DNA of 10,090 nucleotides, taken from Bacteroidales bacterium (GTDB taxonomy: Bacteria; Bacteroidota; Bacteroidia; Bacteroidales; Bacteroidaceae). Positions within the stretch are counted from its first letter, which is position 1, and each line of letters starts with the position of its first letter. The DNA is taken from positions 1 through 10,090 of the forward strand of contig SFPF01000072.1 in assembly GCA_004552155.1 (NCBI GenBank). Reading direction: 5' to 3'. The notes under the pieces are model-generated. The model made no database searches. It was not told the DNA's origin and worked only from the letters and a program-made list of their open reading frames with translations. Positions 1 through 5,823 of the stretch are shown in pieces. Position numbers and translations under genes: made by a program.

Positions 1-196
1 GCCGCACGCCCGGAAACGCCGCGCGCAGCGCCTTGCGGATAGCGGTGTACTCGCGCTCTCCAGCCACATTTTCGGACAGAAGATAAAAATACGCATGCCT
101 GGAAGCGCGCTTATAGATTACGCGATCCACCTTCAGGCCACCCTTCAATTCCGGGGCGGCCTTTTCCAGCGTGGCAAGCAGCTCGTCATAGCTCAT
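1..196 (-). CDS. polC: Probable N-terminus of PolC-type DNA polymerase III alpha subunit (partial)
   Basis: A reading frame starts at ATG 196 (minus strand) and runs off the window edge after 65 codons. It begins MSYDELLATLEKAAPELKGG, followed by a segment containing LKVDRVIYKRASRHAYFYLL and, further on, ALRAAFPGV. The pattern of a short helix, then a basic beta strand, then a helix ending in FPG-V resembles my memory of the N-terminal domain of Firmicutes PolC, the replicative polymerase of low-GC Gram-positives. The start is supported by GGAGAG seven bases upstream. The frame overlaps the stop of the preceding frame by 11 bp. In many Firmicutes polC follows ispG, which fits the tail seen at 186-266. 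PolC is not expected in Bacteroidales, where replication uses DnaE, so this gene is out of place next to sufCD. The identification rests on a short N-terminus only and is moderate. Confidence 0.45.
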   Translation of the reverse strand, partial: MSYDELLATLEKAAPELKGGLKVDRVIYKRASRHAYFYLLSENVAGEREYTAIRKALRAAFPGVR

Positions 197-266
197 CGAT
201 AATCTCTCCGGCCGCGCGGATAAACTCCTGCGCGATATCCCCCGTCAGCTTGCGCACAAACTGCCC
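186..266 (-). CDS. Foreign 26-residue C-terminal tail fused to SufD, IspG-like
   Basis: The last 26 residues of the sufD reading frame (from GQFVRKLTGD to GEIIDEL, stop at 186-188) do not resemble SufD. At this point SufD normally continues VRP(D/G)AQ-T and goes on for roughly another 80-100 residues. The tail instead looks like the extreme C-terminus of Firmicutes IspG (4-hydroxy-3-methylbut-2-enyl diphosphate synthase, MEP isoprenoid pathway), which ends in a G-x-x-V-R-K strand followed by a terminal helix. The next gene looks like polC, which is its usual neighbour in Firmicutes. I therefore read this as the 3' end of a different gene joined in frame to sufD. The IspG assignment is tentative because so few residues are present. 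That the tail is not SufD is much firmer. Confidence 0.4.
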   Translation of the reverse strand, partial: GQFVRKLTGDIAQEFIRAAGEIIDEL

Positions 267-1316
267 GCGCACATACACCTCGCCCGTGAAAGCTGCCGTG
301 GAACTGCCGCCGAGCACGTACTTCATCAGCATACGGCTCTCATTATCCATGCCGCCGAGGTGGTGCACCTTCACGTAGTTGTCGAAATGCTCGGTTTCAT
401 CAGTAATGGCCACGCCGTTCACTTCGGCGTAGGCGCCCTGCGTGCCGTTTTGGAAAATGTTGATTGTGTTGCGCGACAGCCCAGTGTGGAGCGAGAGCAC
501 GTTGCACACGAAACGGCTGCCGTCGCCCTGGCTTACCTTCACGTTGTTGAAGCGCGTGGCTGTAGAGGCGTTCTCCTCAATAAACGTGAGGCGCAGCGTC
601 GCGCCGCGTCCGAGGCAGATGTGCATGCTTTGCGTGGAAAGCGTGTCGCAGTGGCTGACGCTGTGGTCGCAGACGATGAGGTCGAGCGCGGCGCCCGCGC
701 CCACGTTCACGGCGATGCGGCGGTTCATCATCATCGGCACCCGCGCGTCTGCCACGTTCACTATTTGCAGAGGCACGCCGCACGCCACGCCGTCGGCCAC
801 GTCAACGACCAACGCATCCTGCGAAAGCAGTTGGCAGAGCGCGTCGGAGGGGTCGCGTGGGTCGAACACGGGGAGCGCACCATTATATATATATGTATGC
901 GCGAGGGCTGCCAGACTTTCGTCTTCCGAGGCAGCGCCGAAGCGCACGCCAGCGGGCAGGGGCGCAGTGGCGGCATCGGGGGCGGGCACATCGTTGGCCA
1001 CATAGCGCGTCCGGGCACCCAGCGAGGGCACGTTGCAGTGATAGCGCTTCTCAGGGTTGTCGGTGGCAGGCGTGCGTTTCAGGTTCAGTCCGTAGTCAGC
1101 CGCGAGGGCCTGCATGATGTCGGTATATTTGAAGCACTCATCGCGGAAACCCTTTTGGCAAAGGTTGTCGAGATACGCCAAAATATCCCCGTCGCCCCTT
1201 TGGCGCAAGGCGGCCGGCGTGTGGGCGGCCAGGAGTTCGCCTTGCTCCTTGTAGAGCGCGGCATACTGCTGCAAGGCAGCGGCTGCGCGTTTTATGTTGT
1301 CGGCAGGAATGCTCAT
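186..1316 (-). CDS. sufD: SufD, Fe-S cluster assembly scaffold component (C-terminally truncated / chimeric)
   Basis: SufD is part of the SufBC2D scaffold that builds Fe-S clusters in the cytoplasm. Residues 1-350 follow the Bacteroidetes SufD pattern: a helical N-terminus with the EC-KYTDI-type segment, the YGLNL and F/Y-CNVP stretch, then the right-handed beta-helix core with MMMNRRIAVNV, LIVCDHS and KYVLGGSSTAAFTGEVYVR. After R350 (bases 267-269) the match stops. The expected remainder is absent, including the NR-L and QLEIYADDVKCSHGAT segments and the C-terminal helices. The frame has 376 residues against about 440-450 for the family, and the last 26 look foreign. The missing part includes the C-terminal region that contacts SufB and holds the conserved CSHG motif, so the product as written should not work as a scaffold. 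The start ATG overlaps the sufC stop as ATGA, implying translational coupling. Confidence 0.88.
   Translation of the reverse strand: MSIPADNIKRAAAALQQYAALYKEQGELLAAHTPAALRQRGDGDILAYLDNLCQKGFRDECFKYTDIMQALAADYGLNLKRTPATDNPEKRYHCNVPSLGARTRYVANDVPAPDAATAPLPAGVRFGAASEDESLAALAHTYIYNGALPVFDPRDPSDALCQLLSQDALVVDVADGVACGVPLQIVNVADARVPMMMNRRIAVNVGAGAALDLIVCDHSVSHCDTLSTQSMHICLGRGATLRLTFIEENASTATRFNNVKVSQGDGSRFVCNVLSLHTGLSRNTINIFQNGTQGAYAEVNGVAITDETEHFDNYVKVHHLGGMDNESRMLMKYVLGGSSTAAFTGEVYVRGQFVRKLTGDIAQEFIRAAGEIIDEL
203..209 (-). promoter_or_regulatory. Shine-Dalgarno for the PolC-like gene
   Basis: The minus strand reads GGAGAGATTATCG and then ATG (ATG at 196). This is a textbook Shine-Dalgarno with a seven-base spacer. 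The starts of sufC, the CotH gene, gyrB, floA and the sialidase have A/T-rich leaders without such a site, as is usual in Bacteroidetes. It fixes the start codon of the PolC-like gene and suggests this end comes from a different lineage. Confidence 0.6.
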
Positions 1317-2065
1317 TGCGCGATTTCGTTTTTAATCCAGTCAAAGCCTTTCTCTTCTATTTCATAGCCGAGCGCGGCTGTGCCTTCGCGCACCACGCGG
1401 CCGTCGACGAGCACATGCACAAAGTCGGGTTTCAGATAGTCGAGCATTCGCTGGTAATGGGTAATCACCATGGCCGAGGTGCGCTCGCCGCGCAGCGTGT
1501 TGAAGCCTTCTGCCACAATGCGCAGCGCGTCCACGTCGAGCCCCGAGTCGGTCTCGTCAAGAATGGAAAAGAGCGGCTCGAGCACGGCCATTTGGAAGAT
1601 TTCGTTGCGCTTGCGCTCGCCGCCCGAGAAACCTTCGTTCACGCCGCGGCTCATAAAGTGCGCGTCGAGTCCTACGAGCTTGCGCTTCTCGCGCAGCAGT
1701 TTCAGGAAGTCGGGGGCGGGCATCGGGTCGAGCCCCTGATATTTGCGGCGGGCATTGACGGCGGCGCGCAGGAAGTTCGTCATAGAAACGCCGGGAATTT
1801 CAATCGGCGACTGAAACGACATGAAGATGCCCTCGTGCGAGCGGTCCTCGGGCGAGAGCGCGAGCAGGTCTTTGCCGTTGAAGGTGATGCTGCCTTGCGT
1901 CACTTCGTATTTAGGGTTGCCCACGAGCACATTGCTCAGCGTGCTTTTGCCCGAGCCGTTAGGTCCCATGAGTACGTGTACTTCGCCGTCGCGGATTGTG
2001 AGGTTCACGCCGCGCAGGATTTCTTTGCCTTCGATGCCGGCGTGCAGGTCTTTTATTTCAAGCAT
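1313..2065 (-). CDS. sufC: SufC, ABC-type ATPase of the SUF Fe-S assembly system
   Basis: SufC is the soluble ATPase that drives conformational change in the SufBCD scaffold during Fe-S cluster assembly. The 250-residue product is full length. It has Walker A GPNGSGKST at 34-42, the Q-loop at Q85 within FMSFQSP, the signature FSGGERKRNE at 146-155, Walker B with catalytic Glu as FSILDETDSGLD (166-177), and the switch His at 203 (VITHY). FSGGE(R/K)KR and LDE-DSGLD are specific to SufC among ABC ATPases. It has no membrane segments. Its stop overlaps the sufD start by four bases (ATGA). In most Bacteroidetes sufB sits directly upstream of sufC; here the upstream neighbour is a divergent secreted-protein gene, so sufC appears to head the operon from its own promoter. 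Confidence 0.96.
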   Translation of the reverse strand: MLEIKDLHAGIEGKEILRGVNLTIRDGEVHVLMGPNGSGKSTLSNVLVGNPKYEVTQGSITFNGKDLLALSPEDRSHEGIFMSFQSPIEIPGVSMTNFLRAAVNARRKYQGLDPMPAPDFLKLLREKRKLVGLDAHFMSRGVNEGFSGGERKRNEIFQMAVLEPLFSILDETDSGLDVDALRIVAEGFNTLRGERTSAMVITHYQRMLDYLKPDFVHVLVDGRVVREGTAALGYEIEEKGFDWIKNEIAQ

Positions 2066-2099
2066 GGTTATTTGGGTATAATCTTAATTATCTGCCGTG

Positions 2100-2107
2100 C
2101 AAAGTTA
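2100..2107 (-). promoter_or_regulatory. Candidate sufC promoter, Bacteroidetes -7 element
   Basis: The minus strand carries TAACTTTG, a full match to the Bacteroidetes -7 consensus TAnnTTTG, about 35 bases upstream of the sufC ATG. I see no clear TTTG -33 element at the usual 19-21 base spacing, so the call rests on one half of the promoter. It lies back to back with the divergent promoter at 2128-2159. Confidence 0.55.
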
Positions 2108-2127
2108 CAAATTAGCAAGAACTAAAC

Positions 2128-2159
2128 TTGTGCGCAATTATATAATTGTCGTAATTTTG
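2128..2159 (+). promoter_or_regulatory. Candidate promoter of the CotH-type gene
   Basis: TAATTTTG at 2152-2159 matches the Bacteroidetes -7 consensus TAnnTTTG. TTG at 2128-2130, 21 bases upstream, can serve as a partial -33 element. Transcription would start near 2166, about 20 bases before the ATG at 2186. This supports ATG 2186 over the in-frame TTG at 2177. Confidence 0.6.
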
Positions 2160-2185
2160 CGACAGATAATCATAACTTGTCATAT

Positions 2186-5140
2186 ATGAAAAAGATTTTT
2201 ACGCTTGTCATGCTCTCGCTTTTCGCACTGCTTGGGGCAAAGGCCGTGGAGTTTGATGCAAACACAAAGTATCGTTTTGTTTGCAATTACTATTCAAGCG
2301 GCTCGCTCGTGCTCGGATCGCGACATGGACAAACGGCATACGTTTGGTACGACACCGGCAATACGCTTCACGAAGATAGCTGGTGGTATATTCAGAAAGC
2401 CGGCGCGGGCTATCGCATCAAGAACGCCAAGACTGGCGAATACCTTTCTTACACGACTAACCGCATAGATGGCGTGTGCAAAGGTATAGAACTGACCACC
2501 GCTGCCAACGGGAAAAACGTGCAATGGACAATCAACCAAAGCGGGGAATACTTCTACATCGCCAGTGCAAGCAACCCCTCGCAGTGGTTCAACCTGCGCG
2601 TTTACGATGGCACCAACCTGCTCGGCACGTACGATGAGAACACGATGGGCTACAATGAACTCTTCTCCATTATCGACGAGACGGGCAAGGACCTCGGCGG
2701 CGGCGCGTCCGGCGGCGGCGGTTCGGGTGACAATGGCAACACGGGCACGCTCGCCAACGGCGCAGTGTGGGAAAACACCGGGCTTTCCGCGCCTGTGGTC
2801 TACACTACCGACCGCTCTAACCCCGTACTCTATTACATCAAGAACGTGCGCTCGGGTATGCTCGCCTATGTCAACGGCTATTCGCTCTACGAAACGACCA
2901 ACGAAAACGAAGCCTCGCAGTTCTATTTTGTGCAGGCCAACTCGGGCGTGAATATCTACACGAGCGACGGCTACTATGTGGCGGTCGAGGATTACTATAT
3001 GATGCAGGATATGCCCATCGGCGTGCAATACGGCTCTACGTCTGTGGGTCAGAATAATTGGAAAATAGGTTATTATAACGACTACGAGACCAATTACAGC
3101 GGCTACACCATCGGCAAAGCCGGCTCTACGAGCACGCTGCTCGAAAACTATTGGAACGACTACGACAAAAACACGTACCACTTCCTTGGCTACTACTCCG
3201 TGGACGGCGGCAGCACCTTCGTGTTCGCCTCTGCCGACGACCGACATAAAGATTACCTCACCGAAAAAGGCATCACCATCGGCGGCGGCGGTTCCGGCGG
3301 CGGGGGCGGAGGTGGACAGACGGGCGGCAAAAACGCCTTATCCGACTATCTCGCCACGCTGCTGTTCAACGGCAAGGAGCTTCCTTACGATGCCGCCGGC
3401 AGCCAGTACCTCGTGCCGCTTTCTGCCACCTTGCGCGGCGGCGACGATGCCACGATTGCCGTTACCGCCACTTGGCAAAGCGCCTACGCATCGGGCTACT
3501 CACTGCGCGTGGCAAACCAGACCCCCGATGCCGAAACGGGCAGCGTGACCATTCCCGCCGTGAGTTGCGAAGAGCCTTATAAGATTGCCGTCGTGGAAGA
3601 TGCCTCGGGCAACGAAGTGGCGCAGGCTACGCTGCAATTCACCTTCCTCCCCGTGGTTGAAATCAACGTGGAAAGCACCAACCGCGATTACTACATCACA
3701 GGCACGCTGCGCGTCACCGACCCCGACATCGCCGTCTACGACTCCGCTGTCATCGCCGCCTTCAAGTATCGCGGCGCAAGCGCGATGAACTATCCCAAGA
3801 AATCGTATGCCATAAAGCTGCGCGATGCCGACGGCAACTCGGTTGACCGCAAGTTCTTCAACCTGCGCAACGACAACAACTGGATTCTCGACGCTATGGC
3901 CATCGACGGTGCCTGTATGCGCAACCGCGTCAGCACCGACCTTTGGAACGACTTTGCCACCGCGCCTTACCATAAGACATTGGAGAATAAAGCCCGCACG
4001 GGCACGCGCGGCCGCTTCGTCGAGGTGCTGCTCAACGGCAATTACCACGGCCTCTACTGCATGACCGAGAAGATGGACCGCAAGCAGCTCAAGCTCATGA
4101 AATACGCCCCCAAGACCGACACCACCGAGGAGCAAATCCATGGCTCGCTCTACAAGTCCACCGACTGGACCTACGAAACATTTATGGGTCATGAACAAAA
4201 CTCGAGCTACTACCCCGGCACGGCGCCCGCTGCCTACGACAACTCGGCGCGTCGAGAAACCTGGCGCGGCTACGAGATAAAATATCCTGACTACGAAACC
4301 GAGCCCATCGACTGGGCACCGCTATGGAATGCTATCAACTTTGTAGCAACTTCCTCGCAGGACGAGTTCGACAACAATTTCGGCAAATACTTCGACCGCC
4401 CCGTCGTGGACGACTACTTCCTCTTCATCGAACTCATGCTCGCCTCCGACAACCACGGCAAAAACATGTTCTTCTTCAATTACGACCAAGCCGGCGCAAC
4501 CAACGCCCAGAAGATTGGCATCGCGCCTTGGGACATGGACGGCACCTGGGGCGGCTATTGGGACGGCAGCCGCGACTACGTGAGCGACCCGACGCGCGAC
4601 TTCGTGAGCTTCATCTGGGCAACGGAGCATGGCATCATCACGTTCTACGACAAACTCGCCAAGAGCAGTTACCTGCGCTGGAGCGACGTGCTCAAAGAAC
4701 GCTATGCGCAAATCCGTCCGCAGTGGTTCAATCCCGCCAACCTTGCCAAACGCTTCACCGACTACGCCGAACTGTTTGCCGAGAGCGGTGCCGACCTGCG
4801 CGAACAGGGCAAATGGGGCGTGCTGCATAATGACATACAGGGCGACGTGGCGTACATCACCAACTGGATAACGCGCCGCGTGGCGATGCTCGACGAGAAA
4901 TACGGCTACGACCCCTTGACGGGCATCACCGACCTCACCCAGCGCGACACGCGCATCGGCATATCGGGCGGACGCGGCGAGATCTATATTTCGAGCGATG
5001 CCGCCGGCATTCCCGTCGCCATTTACACTGCCGCCGGCCGCCTTGTGCGCCAAGTGCAGACCACGGGCTACGTTACCTCCGTAACGGGCTTGCAGCCAGG
5101 CATCTATGTAGCCGCAGGCAAGAAGGTAGTGGTGAAATAA
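2186..5140 (+). CDS. Secreted CotH-kinase-family protein with lectin-like N-terminus and T9SS-like C-terminus
   Basis: The 984-residue product starts with a signal peptide (MKKIFTLVMLSLFALLGAKA, likely cut after A20). Region 21-168 looks like a beta-trefoil-type lectin repeat (Y-IKNAKTGEYLSY, W-NLRVYDGTNLLG). A Gly-rich linker follows at ~170-185. A second similar region spans ~195-360 (YYIKNVRSGMLAYVNG), then a second Gly linker at ~366-380. Residues ~390-895 match the CotH family of secreted atypical kinases: YPKKSYAIKL (536-545), the NNWIL/MRNR segment, VEVLLNGNYHGLYCMTEK (612-629), SDNHGKN (754-760) and PWDMDGTWGG, with D783 and D785 as candidate metal-binding acids. Bacterial CotH was described as a spore-coat protein kinase; the substrate here is unknown. 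The C-terminal ~70 residues (IYTAAGRLV, LQPGIYVA, ending KKVVVK) resemble a type IX secretion sorting domain. ATG 2186 is preferred over TTG 2177. Confidence 0.85.
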   Translation: MKKIFTLVMLSLFALLGAKAVEFDANTKYRFVCNYYSSGSLVLGSRHGQTAYVWYDTGNTLHEDSWWYIQKAGAGYRIKNAKTGEYLSYTTNRIDGVCKGIELTTAANGKNVQWTINQSGEYFYIASASNPSQWFNLRVYDGTNLLGTYDENTMGYNELFSIIDETGKDLGGGASGGGGSGDNGNTGTLANGAVWENTGLSAPVVYTTDRSNPVLYYIKNVRSGMLAYVNGYSLYETTNENEASQFYFVQANSGVNIYTSDGYYVAVEDYYMMQDMPIGVQYGSTSVGQNNWKIGYYNDYETNYSGYTIGKAGSTSTLLENYWNDYDKNTYHFLGYYSVDGGSTFVFASADDRHKDYLTEKGITIGGGGSGGGGGGGQTGGKNALSDYLATLLFNGKELPYDAAGSQYLVPLSATLRGGDDATIAVTATWQSAYASGYSLRVANQTPDAETGSVTIPAVSCEEPYKIAVVEDASGNEVAQATLQFTFLPVVEINVESTNRDYYITGTLRVTDPDIAVYDSAVIAAFKYRGASAMNYPKKSYAIKLRDADGNSVDRKFFNLRNDNNWILDAMAIDGACMRNRVSTDLWNDFATAPYHKTLENKARTGTRGRFVEVLLNGNYHGLYCMTEKMDRKQLKLMKYAPKTDTTEEQIHGSLYKSTDWTYETFMGHEQNSSYYPGTAPAAYDNSARRETWRGYEIKYPDYETEPIDWAPLWNAINFVATSSQDEFDNNFGKYFDRPVVDDYFLFIELMLASDNHGKNMFFFNYDQAGATNAQKIGIAPWDMDGTWGGYWDGSRDYVSDPTRDFVSFIWATEHGIITFYDKLAKSSYLRWSDVLKERYAQIRPQWFNPANLAKRFTDYAELFAESGADLREQGKWGVLHNDIQGDVAYITNWITRRVAMLDEKYGYDPLTGITDLTQRDTRIGISGGRGEIYISSDAAGIPVAIYTAAGRLVRQVQTTGYVTSVTGLQPGIYVAAGKKVVVK

Positions 5141-5178
5141 ATGCGCCGCCCTCCTTAAATTAAATACGGTAAAAGTTT

Positions 5179-5222
5179 CGCCGCCGACTATACTGTAATG
5201 TATAGCTGGCGGCGGTTTGTTT
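5179..5222 (+). terminator. Rho-independent terminator after the CotH-type gene
   Basis: CGCCGCC at 5179-5185 pairs with GGCGGCG at 5208-5214. CTATAC (5188-5193) pairs with GTATAG (5200-5205), and the loop is TGTAAT. One G-T wobble and one A-C mismatch separate the two blocks, giving a stem of about 15 bp. It is followed by GTTTGTTT. It lies ~40 bases past the CotH-type stop. Confidence 0.9.
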
Positions 5223-5362
5223 CGGGCGTTTTGCAAAGATAGAGCAAGGCGAGTGCAATAGAGCTTCTCTAATTGCCGAGCCGCAGCCTATCTTATTTAA
5301 AACGCCCCTACTCGTTAGGCTGTGAGTTCTTTACACCACAAAGTCTTCCCTTTCCCCTTGAT

Positions 5363-5536
5363 AGTTTTTACGGCGTGCCTGAAAGTTTTTATTTTCTCCG
5401 CAAAAGTTTTTATTCAACAGTGTTGAACATATATTCAGCAGTGTTGAACATATATTCAAAAGTGCTGAACATGTATTCAAAAGTTTTGAATAAAACCTTT
5501 TAGGTATTCAAAAGTTTTGAATAAAACCTTTTAGGT
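5363..5536. repeat. Array of 15-bp palindromes with 21-bp (then 31-bp) spacing
   Basis: Five copies of a TTCAAAAGTTTTGAA-type palindrome start at 5413, 5434, 5455, 5476 and 5507. Copies 1, 4 and 5 are perfect (TTCAACAGTGTTGAA once, TTCAAAAGTTTTGAA twice); copies 2 and 3 carry single-arm changes. Spacings are 21, 21, 21 and 31 bp. Upstream, three degenerate half-copies with the core AGTTTTTA start at 5363, 5384 and 5405, also 21 bp apart. The spacings are close to two and three helical turns, so all sites would face the same side of the DNA. This suggests either a cluster of sites for a dimeric DNA-binding protein or a simple expanding repeat. No known operator is recognised. Confidence 0.85.
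5475..5536. repeat. Perfect 31-bp tandem duplication
   Basis: Bases 5475-5505 and 5506-5536 are identical. Each unit holds TTCAAAAGTTTTGAA followed by a second small palindrome, ACCTTTTAGGT. The perfect identity points to a recent duplication by slippage or unequal exchange. Confidence 0.93.
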
Positions 5537-5680
5537 TGATAGCGAAAATTTTTAAGGTGAAAGGGAAAATTATGCCCTAAAAAAAATAACTTCTCCCAGC
5601 GGCAAATCGCCCCGATAGCGACTTTCGGCCACCCCGCGAGGCAGGGGAGGAACGGCTGGTTGAGCTGCCATGCGATTTTG

Positions 5681-5708
5681 CCGGCGAAGAATTAGCGAAA
5701 TTCGCCGG
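5681..5708. repeat. 8-bp perfect inverted repeat upstream of gyrB
   Basis: CCGGCGAA (5681-5688) and TTCGCCGG (5701-5708) are exact complements with a 12-base loop, 50 bases ahead of the gyrB -7 element. There is no T tract, so it is not a standard terminator. It could be an operator or a hairpin in a longer upstream transcript. Confidence 0.5.
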
Positions 5709-5758
5709 GAAAGGACGAAATTAGCGCGCAAATTCCACATTATCTGCTAAGAAAGTTG

Positions 5759-5766
5759 TAACTTTG
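5759..5766 (+). promoter_or_regulatory. Candidate gyrB promoter, -7 element
   Basis: TAACTTTG matches the Bacteroidetes -7 consensus. Transcription would begin near 5773, giving a leader of about 50 bases before the gyrB ATG. No TTTG element stands at the expected -33 position. Confidence 0.65.
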
Positions 5767-5776
5767 CTGCATAAAA

Positions 5777-5794
5777 GCGGCTGGGAAAAGCCGC
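5777..5794 (+). promoter_or_regulatory. Hairpin at the 5' end of the gyrB leader
   Basis: GCGGCT (5777-5782) and AGCCGC (5789-5794) form a perfect 6-bp stem around the loop GGGAAA. It begins only a few bases after the predicted transcription start, a position where hairpins are known to protect mRNAs from 5' decay. It does not cover the start codon region, so it need not block translation. Confidence 0.5.
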
Positions 5795-5823
5795 ACAGAA
5801 AAGACTAACTACACAATAAATAA

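Larger units (their letters stand above)
5223..5823. other. Long non-coding gap upstream of gyrB
   Basis: About 600 bp without a convincing gene. Bases 5223-5360 show nothing clear beyond a 7-bp inverted repeat (CAGCCTA 5284-5290, TAGGCTG 5316-5322). Bases 5363-5536 hold the periodic palindrome array. Bases 5591-5720 turn GC-rich and contain two inverted repeats: CCACCCC (5629-5635) with GGGGAGG (5644-5650, one mismatch), and a perfect 8-bp one at 5681-5708. The gyrB promoter and leader fill 5759-5823. The switch from AT-rich array to GC-rich hairpins is abrupt. I do not recognise a known ncRNA or riboswitch. Confidence 0.75.

Noticed and set aside
883..898. Alternating TA run inside sufD (around TATATATATATG)
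   Set aside because: It encodes HTYIYN in frame and the flanking SufD sequence is uninterrupted, so there is no sign of slippage.
360..1367. Long open frame on the plus strand opposite sufD (335 codons), and a similar one opposite sufC (1316-2125)
   Set aside because: They lie antisense to clearly recognised genes. Their products are His/Val/Ala-rich without domains, as expected from GC-rich antisense frames.
5234..5241. TATCTTTG on the minus strand, a match to the -7 consensus
   Set aside because: No -33 partner lies at the right spacing, and it would read into the terminator and the 3' end of the CotH-type gene. Chance matches to this short motif are expected.
5273..5503. Possible small protein over the palindrome array, with 7-residue repeats such as NIYSKVL
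   Set aside because: It needs a TTG start with no ribosome site, and its repeats follow directly from the 21-bp DNA period. The palindromes explain the pattern better than a protein does.
5363..5536. CRISPR array
   Set aside because: The repeats are contiguous 15-bp palindromes with 6-16 bp between them and no unique spacers of 25-40 bp; no cas gene is present.
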